Origin: Micromonosporaceae bacterium KJ-029
GTDB taxonomy: Bacteria; Actinomycetota; Actinomycetes; Mycobacteriales; Micromonosporaceae
NCBI GenBank assembly: GCA_005402585.1
Contig: BIFP01000019.1
Coordinates: 62,001 to 126,000 of the forward strand
Direction: 5' to 3'
Length of the DNA: 64,000 bases
Part shown: positions 8,456 through 17,517 of the stretch, one piece after another
Layout of the letters: every line of letters starts with the position of its first letter
Position numbering within the stretch: position 1 is the first letter of the stretch
Position numbers and translations under genes: made by a program
The notes under the pieces: generated by a model
Told to the model about the DNA's origin: nothing
Seen by the model: only the letters and a program-made list of their open reading frames with translations
Database searches by the model: none

Positions 8456-8664
8456 CCCTTGCGAACACCCCTGCAACAACCGTGCTCCATCCGAAACTTC
8501 ACCGGCCGACAACTGTCGCTATCTGCGCATTTCACCCTGGAACAGGCCCGCCAGGCACCCGGCACGGGTCACTCTCCGCCGCCCGCACCGGCACCCATCG
8601 TCCCGATCGGGGCTGGCGCGGGCAAGCCGGATGAGCGTGACGCCGACATTCACTGCTCGATTCT

Positions 8665-8697
8665 GCAAGTTCTTGCTGGCTAATGCGCAAGAACTTG
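8665..8697. promoter_or_regulatory. Paired CAAG-N2-CTTG operator upstream of the lacI-type gene
   Basis: GCAAGTTCTTGC (8665-8676) and GCAAGAACTTG (8687-8697) are reverse complements of each other, ten bases apart, so the whole block is one large dyad. TAATGC between them could be a -10 box for the repressor gene. CAAG/CTTG cores match those of MalR-type operators in actinomycetes. Confidence 0.55.
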
Positions 8698-8718
8698 TCG
8701 GTGAGCTACAGTGCCGCC

Positions 8719-9804
8719 ATGCGCGCTCGCCTGTCCGACATCGCCCAGCAGGCCGACGTCAGCGAGGCCACGGTGTCGCGGGTGCTCAACGACCGTCCCG
8801 GCGTGGCACCCGAGACCCGGCAGGCCGTCCTGACCGCCCTCGACGTGCTCGGCTACGAGCGCCCCGCCCGGCTGCGCAAGCGCAGTGCCGGGCTGGTCGG
8901 TCTGGTGGTGCCGGAGCTGGACAACCCGATCTTCCCCGCCTTCGCCCAGATCATCGAGTCGGCCCTGGCCCCCACCGGGTTCACCCCGGTCCTTTGCACC
9001 CAGACCCCCGGCGGCGTACGCGAGGACGAGTACGTCGAGATGCTGCTCGACCGGCAGGTCTCCGGCATCGTCTTCGTCTCCGGCCTGCACGCCGACACCG
9101 CCGCCGACCACGACCGGTACCGGACGCTGATCGCCCGGCCGCTGCCCATCGTCATGATCAACGGGTACGCGCCCGGCATCCCCGCCCCGTTCGTCTCGTG
9201 CGACGACCGGGAGGCGGCCGAGCTGGCCGTGGCCCACCTGGTCGCCCTGGGCCACCGACGGATCGGCCTGATCACCGGCCCGGACCGGTTCGTGCCGGTG
9301 CAGCGCAAGGTCAGCGGGTACAAGACGGCGATGCGGCGCCTCGCCGGGGCGGACGACGACGAGCTGGCCGAGCTGACCGAGCTCTCCCTGTTCGGGGTGG
9401 AGGGCGGCGAGGCGGCGGCCGGCCGGTTGATCGATCGCGGCGCCACCGGCATCGTCTGCGGCTCCGACCTGATGGCGCTCGGCGCGATCCGGGCCGCCCG
9501 ACAGCGCGGGCTGTCCGTTCCGGCGGACATCTCGGTGGTTGGCTACGACGACTCCCCGCTGATGGCCTTCACCGACCCACCGCTGACCACCATGCGCCAG
9601 CCGGTGACCGCGATGGCGGTGGCCGCGGTCCGGGCACTGGTCGACGAGATCAACGGGCACGGTGCCCCGCACTCCGAGTACCTGTTCCGGCCCGAGCTGG
9701 TGGTACGCGGCTCGACTGCGGTGGCCCGGCAGGACGGCGGCGCGGCCCAGGGCGATACCGACCGGCAGCGATCGTCGTCGGCCGCACTCCCGGTCACGGC
9801 GTGA
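8719..9804 (+). CDS. LacI-family repressor of the alpha-glucoside genes
   Basis: 361 residues from ATG 8719. The DNA-binding head is RLSDIAQQADVSEATVSRVL (about 4-23), followed by a hinge. The periplasmic-binding-protein-like ligand domain starts about residue 60 (SAGLVGLVVPELDNP) and contains VSVVGYDDSPLMA-type motifs near 285. It lies between the divergent importer operon and the codirectional alpha-glucosidase, and CAAG/CTTG or GTTTCG/CGAAAC dyads sit in both promoter regions. The protein is therefore probably a MalR-type repressor released by maltose or a related sugar. An upstream in-frame ATG at 8683 would put the operator inside the gene, so 8719 is preferred. The effector sugar is inferred from neighbours. 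Confidence 0.92.
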   Translation: MRARLSDIAQQADVSEATVSRVLNDRPGVAPETRQAVLTALDVLGYERPARLRKRSAGLVGLVVPELDNPIFPAFAQIIESALAPTGFTPVLCTQTPGGVREDEYVEMLLDRQVSGIVFVSGLHADTAADHDRYRTLIARPLPIVMINGYAPGIPAPFVSCDDREAAELAVAHLVALGHRRIGLITGPDRFVPVQRKVSGYKTAMRRLAGADDDELAELTELSLFGVEGGEAAAGRLIDRGATGIVCGSDLMALGAIRAARQRGLSVPADISVVGYDDSPLMAFTDPPLTTMRQPVTAMAVAAVRALVDEINGHGAPHSEYLFRPELVVRGSTAVARQDGGAAQGDTDRQRSSSAALPVTA

Positions 9805-9832
9805 CGCCGGCCGCGCACGGAGTAGCCGTCGG

Positions 9833-9883
9833 CATTTCTTGCGCAAGGAATGCTTGACTCTTGCAACGCCGGCGCGGCATTCT
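9833..9883 (+). promoter_or_regulatory. Promoter and LacI operator of the alpha-glucosidase
   Basis: CATTTCTTGCGCAAGGAATG (9833-9852) is a near-perfect 20-bp palindrome around CTTGCGCAAG. It abuts TTGACT (9854-9859), which with CATTCT (9878-9883) at 18-bp spacing makes a plausible promoter. The CAAG/CTTG core links it to the operator block at 8665-8697. Confidence 0.6.
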
Positions 9884-9959
9884 TCTCAGACACCCCGCGC
9901 ACCCCACCGTTGCCTGCGCCGGGTGCCGCCGTCCCGCGCCACAGAACGGGGTACACCCG

Positions 9960-11594
9960 ATGACCGTCAGCACCCCCTCGCCGCTGACCTCCGACGCCGA
10001 CTGGTGGCGATCCGCCGTCGTCTACCAGGTCTACGTCCGCAGCTTCGCCGACTCCAACGGCGACGGCATCGGTGACCTGCGGGGCATCCGCGAACGTCTG
10101 CCCTACCTGCGCGACCTCGGCGTGGACGCGCTCTGGCTGACGCCCTTCTACACCTCACCGATGGTCGACGGCGGCTACGACGTCGCCGACTACCGGGACG
10201 TCGACCCGATGTTCGGCACCCTCGGCGACTTCGAGGCGATGATCACCGACGCCCACGCGCTCGGCCTACGGATCATCGTGGACATCGTCCCCAACCACAC
10301 CTCCAGCCAGCACCCCTGGTTCCAGGCCGCGCTGGCCGCCGCCCCCGGCTCACCCGAGCGGGCGCGCTACCTGTTCGCCGACGGCAAGGGCGAGCACGGC
10401 GAGCAGCCCCCCAACGACTGGGAGAGCATCTTCGGCGGTCCGGCCTGGACCCGGGTGCCCGACGGCCAGTGGTACCTGCACCTGTTCGACCCCGCCCAGC
10501 CCGACCTGAACTGGCGCCGCCCCGAGGTGCGCGCCGAGTTCGAGGACGTACTGCGCTTCTGGCTGGATCGCGGCGTCGACGGGTTCCGCATCGACGTGGC
10601 CCACGGCATGATCAAGGCCGAGGGCCTGCCCGACGTCGGCTTCAACTCGATGACCGGCGGCCGGCGCCAGTCCGAACTGCTCGGCAAGGACCGGCTGCCG
10701 TACTTCGACCAGGACGAGGTGCACGACATCTACCGCGCCTGGCGGCCCATCCTGGACAGCTACCCGGGCGGCCGGATGGCGGTGGCCGAGGCGTGGGCCG
10801 AGACCCCGCAGCGGCTGGCCCGCTACATCGGCCCGGACGAGCTGCACCAGGCGTTCAGCTTCGACTTCCTCGACGCCACCTGGTCGGCCGACTCGTTCCG
10901 CAAGGTGATCGACACCGCGCTGGCCGAGTCGACCATCGTCGGCGCCCCGACCACCTGGGTGCTCTCCAACCACGACCGGCAGCGGCACGTCACCCGCTAC
11001 GGCGACGGTGCGATCGGGCTGCGCCGGGCCCGCGCCGCCGCGCTGCTGATGCTCGCCCTGCCCGGCTGCGCCTACCTCTATCAGGGTGAGGAACTGGGCC
11101 TGCCCGAGGTGCTCGACCTGCCCGACGAGCTGCGCCAGGACCCGGCCTTCCTGCGTACCGGTGAGAGCCGGGACGGCTGCCGGGTGCCGATCCCGTGGAG
11201 CGGCGACCTCGCCCCGTACGGCTTCGGCCCGGCTGGCAGCGAACTGAGCTGGCTGCCGGCCCCGGCGACCTGGCGCGCACTCTCGGTCGCCGCCCAGGCC
11301 GGCGTGCCCGGCTCCACCCTGGAGCTGTACCGCGCGGCGCTGCGGATCCGCCGCACCCACCCCGCGCTGGCCGGCACCGGCGGCATCACCTGGCTGGAGA
11401 CCGGCCCCGGGATGCTCGCCTTCAGCCGAGACGCCGACGGCGTCGTGCTGACCTGCGTGGTCAACACCGGCGACGCGCCGGTCCTGGTCGACGGGTACGG
11501 CCAGCCGATCGTCGCCAGCGATGCGCTCACCGGGCAGGACGGCGGTGGCCACCTGCTCCCGGTCGACGCGGCCGTCTGGTTCGAACGGCGCTGA
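9960..11594 (+). CDS. GH13 alpha-glucosidase (oligo-1,6-/alpha-1,4-glucosidase type)
   Basis: Cytoplasmic hydrolase of maltose and short alpha-glucans that releases glucose. 544 residues from ATG 9960. The four GH13 regions are visible: DIVPNHTS (about 108-115), GFRIDVAHG with nucleophile Asp212, VAEAWAE with acid/base Glu277, and SNHDRQR with Asp339. VYQVYVRSFADSNGDGIGDL at the N-terminus includes the calcium-type DxNxDGxGD loop common in oligo-1,6-glucosidases. There is no signal peptide, so it acts on imported sugar. It follows the LacI gene by 155 bp and has its own operator-promoter. Exact linkage specificity cannot be fixed by eye. Confidence 0.94.
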   Translation: MTVSTPSPLTSDADWWRSAVVYQVYVRSFADSNGDGIGDLRGIRERLPYLRDLGVDALWLTPFYTSPMVDGGYDVADYRDVDPMFGTLGDFEAMITDAHALGLRIIVDIVPNHTSSQHPWFQAALAAAPGSPERARYLFADGKGEHGEQPPNDWESIFGGPAWTRVPDGQWYLHLFDPAQPDLNWRRPEVRAEFEDVLRFWLDRGVDGFRIDVAHGMIKAEGLPDVGFNSMTGGRRQSELLGKDRLPYFDQDEVHDIYRAWRPILDSYPGGRMAVAEAWAETPQRLARYIGPDELHQAFSFDFLDATWSADSFRKVIDTALAESTIVGAPTTWVLSNHDRQRHVTRYGDGAIGLRRARAAALLMLALPGCAYLYQGEELGLPEVLDLPDELRQDPAFLRTGESRDGCRVPIPWSGDLAPYGFGPAGSELSWLPAPATWRALSVAAQAGVPGSTLELYRAALRIRRTHPALAGTGGITWLETGPGMLAFSRDADGVVLTCVVNTGDAPVLVDGYGQPIVASDALTGQDGGGHLLPVDAAVWFERR

Positions 11595-11689
11595 ACGGGT
11601 AAGACCGTCATCGACCTGGTCGTCCGGCGTGCTGCGCGCCGCCGGGCGGCTGGGGCAGGCAACCCCTTGTGGTGGGGGGTGCGATGGTG

Positions 11690-11718
11690 CCGGTGCCCGG
11701 GGTGACCCCGGGCACCGG
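11690..11718. terminator. 13-bp perfect hairpin between converging genes
   Basis: CCGGTGCCCGGGG (11690-11702), loop TGA, then its exact complement (11706-11718). It lies between the alpha-glucosidase stop and the converging stop at 11734, so it can serve both strands. Confidence 0.75.
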
Positions 11719-11733
11719 TTGCCGTCGAAGTCG

Positions 11734-12171
11734 TCAGCCGCCGGTCAGCTGGGTCGCGATCCGAGCGAACCCGGCGCGTAGTTCGGCCTCGTCCGGCGCC
11801 GGCAGCGGGCCGGTCCGGCGATCCAGTTCGGCCGCGTCCAACTCCTCCTCGTCGATGGTGTCCTCGAAGTCGCCGTAGAGGTCGGCCTGGTCCACCCGGA
11901 CCGCCTCGTCCTGCGCGGCAATCTGCGCGGCGGCGATCTCGCCGCGGATCTGCTCCAGCGAGACCGCCGGCAACAGCGGCTCCACCACCGCCATCAGCTG
12001 CTCGTCGGCGACCACCGCCTCGGCCAGCGCCAGCGCGTGCGGCCGCTCGTACGGGCCGCAGACCACCGGCTCCCACTCGTCGGCGTCGCCGAGCGGACCG
12101 AAGGTGATGATCCACGGCAGGTCGAGCATCGGCGAGTCGCTCGGCAGGTCCAACGTCACGAGTGCCCCCAC
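11734..12171 (-). CDS. Acidic hypothetical protein
   Basis: 145 residues, rich in Asp and Glu, no membrane segment or signal peptide. The N-terminus contains PWIITFGPLGDADEWEPVVCGPYERPHA, split here as a compact beta-like part of about 20-50. The rest is predicted helical with an acidic run DFEDTIDEEELDAAEL near 105-120. I do not recognise the family. The GTG at 12171 has no clear Shine-Dalgarno; GTG at 12156 is an alternative start. It converges on the alpha-glucosidase and is separated by 153 bp of apparently non-coding DNA from the GntR gene downstream of it on the map. Confidence 0.6.
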   Translation of the reverse strand: MGALVTLDLPSDSPMLDLPWIITFGPLGDADEWEPVVCGPYERPHALALAEAVVADEQLMAVVEPLLPAVSLEQIRGEIAAAQIAAQDEAVRVDQADLYGDFEDTIDEEELDAAELDRRTGPLPAPDEAELRAGFARIATQLTGG

Positions 12172-12324
12172 GCGCCCATCATCGTCGGTGCCCGGCGGCG
12201 TCGGGGCGGGTTCGGCACATCACGGTGCCGACGTGGAAGGCGGCGCTGTCCGACACCGGTGGCGACCACGGCCGGGTCCGGACGGCACCGGAAGCCGGAC
12301 GGCGGATCGCGTGGACGTTCGTGG

Positions 12325-12693
12325 TCAGCCGGGGCGAGAGGCGCCGAGGGCCGCCCGGACCAGGTCCAGCGCTGCCGCCGGCGGCACGCCGAGCTGGGCC
12401 GCGCGCTCTGCGTACGCCGCGGCCGACCGCTGCAACCGGTCAATTGCGTTGTCCCGCCCGGGTGCCACGAAGGTGCCGTGCCGTCCCCGGGTCTCCAGCA
12501 GCCCCGCCGCCTCCAGCTCCCGGTACGCCCGGGCCACCGTGTTCACCGCCAGGTCCAGCTCGGCGGCGAGCCGCCGGACGGTGGGCAGCCGGGTGCCGAC
12601 CGGCAGCCGGCCGTCACCCACCTGCTCCGCGAGCTGGCCGCGTACCTGCTCGTACGGCGGCACCGGCGACTCCGGGTCGACCGAGATCAACAC
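12325..12693 (-). CDS. Short GntR-family regulator (YtrA type)
   Basis: 122 residues. The winged HTH (about 10-77) reads VPPYEQVRGQLAEQV, then LPTVRRLAAELDLAVNTVAR and ELEAAGLLETRGRHGTFVAPG. The effector part is only about 40 residues, which marks the YtrA subgroup. That subgroup usually controls neighbouring membrane or ABC transport genes. GTG at 12693 is preceded by GAAGGGACAAG. It follows the BrkB-type gene by 22 bp on the same strand, so the two probably form one unit. Confidence 0.88.
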   Translation of the reverse strand: MLISVDPESPVPPYEQVRGQLAEQVGDGRLPVGTRLPTVRRLAAELDLAVNTVARAYRELEAAGLLETRGRHGTFVAPGRDNAIDRLQRSAAAYAERAAQLGVPPAAALDLVRAALGASRPG

Positions 12694-12715
12694 CTTGTCC
12701 CTTCTCCCATCTGGC

Positions 12716-13639
12716 TCAACCGGCCCCGCCCGGGGTGCCGGGGTCGGTGTCCACGTCGAGGTCGGCCGGCCCGCGCCGACCCGCCAGGTCCACCACCCGC
12801 CCGCGCCGGCTGGTCGCGGCCAGCGCCGCGCCGAAGAGCACCAGCTGGTTCAGCAGGTAGAGGTAGACCAGCAGGCCCACGGCGGTCGCCACCACCGTGT
12901 ACGCCGGATTGTGCTCGACCCGCCCCACCCAGAACCGCCCGACGGTGTTGAGCAGCGTGATACCGACCGCGACCAGCAGCACCACCGGCCGCAGTCGGGC
13001 CCGACTCATCCGCAGCCGGGGCACCGCGACCAGCAGCAGGGCGGCGAGCACCGCGTTGACCAGGACGCTCAGCATGGCGCTGACCGTGGTCAGCGTGAGC
13101 GAGCCGGTGCTGCGCAGCAGGAAGCGCAGCACCGACTCCAGCGCGTCCACCGCCACCACCGAGATTCCGAGCAGCACGAAGACGACGAGCAGCACGCCGA
13201 GGTCGACCAGCCGGCGTACGACCAGGTTGCCCGGGTGCTGGTCGAGGCCGTGGATCAGCCGCTGCGAGGACCGGATGGCCTCCACCCAGCCGATCCCGGT
13301 CAGGGCCAGGATGACCAGGCCTGCCACCCCGACCGTGTTGCTGGTCTCGGCGACCTGCGACGGGTTGAGGAACGGCAGGTTGTCCTGGAGGAAATCGGTC
13401 GCCGCCACGCTGATCTCGTTGTTGTCCTTCAGGACCGCGCCGAAGATCGCGTACGCGACCAGGGCGAGGGCGAAGACCGCGAAGAACCCGTAGTAGGCGA
13501 TCGCGGCGGCCAGCCGGCCGCCCTGCAGGTCGGTGTAGAGCACCCCGGCCCGCCAAAGGTGACTGAAGGCCGGGGAACGGCGGCGCGCGGCGCTCAACCG
13601 GCGGTCGACACCCGCCTCGACCCGACCCAGAAGGTTCAC
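12716..13639 (-). CDS. YihY/BrkB-family integral membrane protein
   Basis: 307 residues with about six membrane segments: near 40-62, 95-115, 140-165, 185-205, 215-235 and 248-270. The family signature region YTDLQGGRLAAAIAYYGFFA (about 35-55) is clear, followed by RFWVGRVEHNPAYTVVATAVGLL near 230. It lacks the large charged C-terminal extension some members have and ends in an acidic tail. Once called ribonuclease BN by mistake, the family has no agreed function. It is cotranscribed with the GntR gene 22 bp downstream. Confidence 0.9.
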   Translation of the reverse strand: MNLLGRVEAGVDRRLSAARRRSPAFSHLWRAGVLYTDLQGGRLAAAIAYYGFFAVFALALVAYAIFGAVLKDNNEISVAATDFLQDNLPFLNPSQVAETSNTVGVAGLVILALTGIGWVEAIRSSQRLIHGLDQHPGNLVVRRLVDLGVLLVVFVLLGISVVAVDALESVLRFLLRSTGSLTLTTVSAMLSVLVNAVLAALLLVAVPRLRMSRARLRPVVLLVAVGITLLNTVGRFWVGRVEHNPAYTVVATAVGLLVYLYLLNQLVLFGAALAATSRRGRVVDLAGRRGPADLDVDTDPGTPGGAG

Positions 13640-13699
13640 CCTGTCATCCTCGCCGATCCCTCGCCCCCACGCCCGGAAGCCACGGGCCGGCCGGACGGG

Positions 13700-14269
13700 T
13701 CAGCCGCCGAGCCGGAAGTTCCGGCGCGGCTGCCACCGCGTCTGCCCGCTGTGCGAGAAGAGGGTGAAGCACTCCACCTCGAACATCGCGGAGAAGTCGG
13801 CCAGGTCCTCGTACGCCTTGTCCAGGGCCTCCGGTGCGACGTCCTGGGCCACCGTCACATGTGGATGGTATGGAAAGCGCAGTTCGCGGCGCAGCTGGGG
13901 GGCGGCGTTGATCGCGGCGGCCAGCAGTTCGCACTCGCTGATCCCGGCGGCCACCGCGACGAAGACCACCTGGGTCACCGGCCGGAACGTGCCGGTGCCC
14001 CGCAGGTGCAGGGTGAACGGCAGGTGCGCGAGGGCGACCCGGGCGAGATGCCGCTCCACCGCGGGCAGCGCGGCCGCCGGGATCTCGGTCGGCCCGAGCA
14101 GGGTGACGTGGGCCGGGACCGTGTTCGGGTCACCCGCCGCCAGCCGACGCCGGGTCAGCGAACTGCCCCACGGCTCGGGGATGTCCACCGCGATGCCGAT
14201 CTGGACGGTGTCGCCGGTCGTCGGCGCCACGTTCCCGTGAGACACGCTCCGCGCCACCCCTTCGACCAC
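13700..14269 (-). CDS. 2H phosphoesterase (2'-5' RNA ligase-like)
   Basis: Up to 189 residues. The two catalytic H-x-T motifs are HVTLLGP (about 55) and HPHVTVAQD (about 138), the pattern of the 2H phosphoesterase superfamily (ThpR/LigT and cyclic phosphodiesterases). Cytoplasmic. GTG codons at 14269, 14257 and 14245 are all possible starts; the family fold begins about VQIGIAVDIPEPWG, so any fits. It lies between trpS and the BrkB-type gene on the same strand, with 37 bp to the trpS stop. A second, distant 2H protein is at 53019-53522. The substrate is unknown. Confidence 0.85.
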   Translation of the reverse strand: MVEGVARSVSHGNVAPTTGDTVQIGIAVDIPEPWGSSLTRRRLAAGDPNTVPAHVTLLGPTEIPAAALPAVERHLARVALAHLPFTLHLRGTGTFRPVTQVVFVAVAAGISECELLAAAINAAPQLRRELRFPYHPHVTVAQDVAPEALDKAYEDLADFSAMFEVECFTLFSHSGQTRWQPRRNFRLGG

Positions 14270-14306
14270 CGACTCCTGCCCCCACCGTCCGCACTCGTGC
14301 GAGCGG

Positions 14307-15365
<1,059 letters not shown>

Positions 15366-16364
15366 TCATGACGGGCCGGCAGGTCGGGCCCGGTCGATCG
15401 CGATGGCGGCTCCGCGCCGCTGTTCGGGCAGCCGGGCGGCGGTGACCGCGAGCCGGGCCACCCGCCGTCCCTCCAGGGTCAGCACCCGCAGCAGCCAACC
15501 GCCGCCCCGGGCCCCGGACGGTTCGGCGGGCACCGGGATCTCGTCGCCCGGCGCGGGCAGCCGTCCCAGCGCGGCCATCACGAACCCGCCAACCGTCTCG
15601 TACGGACCGGACGGCAGCGGCACGCCGGTTCGCTCGGCGAAATCGGCGAGGTTGAGCCGACCCTCCACCACTGCCGGGAGCCCGGCGAGCGGGGGTCCGG
15701 GTACGTCGGCGTACTCGTCGTGGATCTCCCCGACCAGCTCCTCGATCAGGTCCTCGCAGGTGACGATCCCGGCGGTCCCGCCGTACTCGTCGACCACCAC
15801 CGCCAGGTGGTGCCCCTCCCGCCGCATCTCGGTCAACGCGGCGAGCACCCGCTTGCTGCCCGGCAGGCGCTTCACCTCGCGGATCAGCTGGCCGACCGGG
15901 GTGTCCGGGTCCAGGTCCGGGCGCAGCAGCACGTCGCGCAGGTGCACGACGCCGACCACGTCGTCGTGGGTGCCGTCGACCACCGGGTAGCGGGTGTGCG
16001 TACCGGCCCGGACCAGCGGTTCCGCCTCGGCGATGGTCAGCGCGGCGGAGAGGAAGACCACCTCGGTGCGGGGCATCATCACCTCGCGGACCAGGCTCGC
16101 CCCGGCGACGAGCACCTCGTCGATGATGCGGCGGCCCACCGGGTCCAGCACCGTGTTGGCGGCGACCAGGTCGCGCAGCTCCGCCTCACTGATCCGCTCC
16201 CGGCCGGCGGCCGGGCCCGCGCCGAGCAGATCGGTGACCAGCCGCAGGGCACCGTCGGCCGCCCGGACCACCACCCGGGCGACGGCTCGGGCCACCGGCC
16301 CCGGCTGGCGGCGGGGCCGGTCCGCCTCCGTCCGCCGGGGTCCGCGCCGATGCGCTGCCCGCAT
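15366..16364 (-). CDS. CorC/HlyC-type CBS-pair protein lacking a membrane domain
   Basis: 332 residues from ATG 16364. RISEAELRDLVAANTVLDP and the REVMMPRTEVVFL stretch begin a CBS pair (about 95-215, TRYPVVDGTHDDVVGVVHLRD and HLAVVVDEYGGTAGIVTCEDLIEELVGEI). A CorC_HlyC C-terminal domain follows (about 230-310). Relatives usually carry a DUF21 membrane domain of about 180 residues in front; here a short Arg-rich region replaces it and no hydrophobic segment is visible. That makes the protein probably cytoplasmic or peripheral. An upstream TTG at 16397 would add eleven residues. A role in ion homeostasis is a family inference. Confidence 0.85.
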   Translation of the reverse strand: MRAAHRRGPRRTEADRPRRQPGPVARAVARVVVRAADGALRLVTDLLGAGPAAGRERISEAELRDLVAANTVLDPVGRRIIDEVLVAGASLVREVMMPRTEVVFLSAALTIAEAEPLVRAGTHTRYPVVDGTHDDVVGVVHLRDVLLRPDLDPDTPVGQLIREVKRLPGSKRVLAALTEMRREGHHLAVVVDEYGGTAGIVTCEDLIEELVGEIHDEYADVPGPPLAGLPAVVEGRLNLADFAERTGVPLPSGPYETVGGFVMAALGRLPAPGDEIPVPAEPSGARGGGWLLRVLTLEGRRVARLAVTAARLPEQRRGAAIAIDRARPAGPS

Positions 16365-16533
16365 GACAGTGATGGTAGCCAGTGGCAGCCATCCCAACGG
16401 TGTTCGACTCTGTTCAGAAATGGGTGTTCATGCTGGAATTATCGGGTCGTGGTCAAAGCGTGGGCACAGCCGGCCACCGTAGGGTGACCACTACAGGGCC
16501 GCGACTGGACGGGCCAGGCGGGAGGAGACCGAC

Positions 16534-17517
16534 GTGAAACTGCTCGTCACCGGCGGCGCCGGCTTCATCGGCAGCGTGGTGACCCGGCTGCTGCTGGACG
16601 CCGGTCACGAGGTGGTCGTCCTGGACGACCTGCGGACCGGCCACCGGGAAGCCCTCGCCCCCGAGGCGACCCACGTCGAGGCCGGCATCCACGACGCCGC
16701 CCGGGTGCTCACCCCGCAGGCCGGCTTCGACGGCGTGCTGCACTTCGCCGCGCTGATCGCCGCCGGTGAGTCGATGGTCGCCCCAGAGCGGTACTGGCAC
16801 AACAACACCGTCGGCTCGCTGACCCTGATCGATGCGGTCCGCGCGGCCGGCGTACCGCGCCTGGTCTTCTCCTCCACCGCCGCCGTCTACGGCAACCCGA
16901 CCGAGTTGCCCATCCCGGAGACCGCCGTCAAGGCCCCGACCAACACGTACGGCGCGACCAAACTCGCCGTCGACATGGCCCTCACCTCCGAGGCGGTCGG
17001 GCACAACCTGGCCGCCGTCTCGCTGCGCTACTTCAACGTCGCCGGGGCGTACCTCGACGGCGACGTCGCCCTCGGCGAGCGGCACGACCCGGAGACCCAC
17101 CTCATCCCGATCGCGCTGGAGGTGGCCGCCGAGCGGCGGGAGAAGCTGCAACTCTTCGGCGACGACTACCCCACCGTCGACGGCACCTGCGTCCGCGACT
17201 ACATCCACGTCGCCGACCTGGCCCGCGCCCATCTGCTCGCGCTCGACGCGGCCACCGCCGGGCAGCACCGCATCTACAACCTCGGCAACGGCAACGGCTT
17301 CACCAACCGGCAGGTGGTCGAGGTGGTCCGCGAGGTCACCGGCCACCCGGTGCCGGTCGAGGTGGCACCCCGCCGCGAGGGCGACCCGGCCGAACTGGTC
17401 GCCTCCTCCGCGCTGGCCCGCGCCGAGCTGGGCTGGGAGCCGCGCAAGCCGACCCTGCACGACATGGTCGCCGACGGCTGGGCCTTCTACCGCGCGCACG
17501 TCGCGGACCGGCCGTGA
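16534..17517 (+). CDS. galE: UDP-glucose 4-epimerase
   Basis: Interconverts UDP-galactose and UDP-glucose in the Leloir pathway and for surface glycans. 327 residues from GTG 16534, seven bases after GGAGG. The Rossmann motif TGGAGFIGS is at 6-14 and the catalytic Tyr-x3-Lys is YGATK near 140 with Ser/Thr (SSTAAVYG) before it. TCVRDYIHVADLA is the extended SDR signature. The galK start overlaps its stop (GTGA), so both are translated together. Probable monocistronic promoter in the 169-bp gap after the divergent CorC-type gene. Confidence 0.95.
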   Translation: MKLLVTGGAGFIGSVVTRLLLDAGHEVVVLDDLRTGHREALAPEATHVEAGIHDAARVLTPQAGFDGVLHFAALIAAGESMVAPERYWHNNTVGSLTLIDAVRAAGVPRLVFSSTAAVYGNPTELPIPETAVKAPTNTYGATKLAVDMALTSEAVGHNLAAVSLRYFNVAGAYLDGDVALGERHDPETHLIPIALEVAAERREKLQLFGDDYPTVDGTCVRDYIHVADLARAHLLALDAATAGQHRIYNLGNGNGFTNRQVVEVVREVTGHPVPVEVAPRREGDPAELVASSALARAELGWEPRKPTLHDMVADGWAFYRAHVADRP

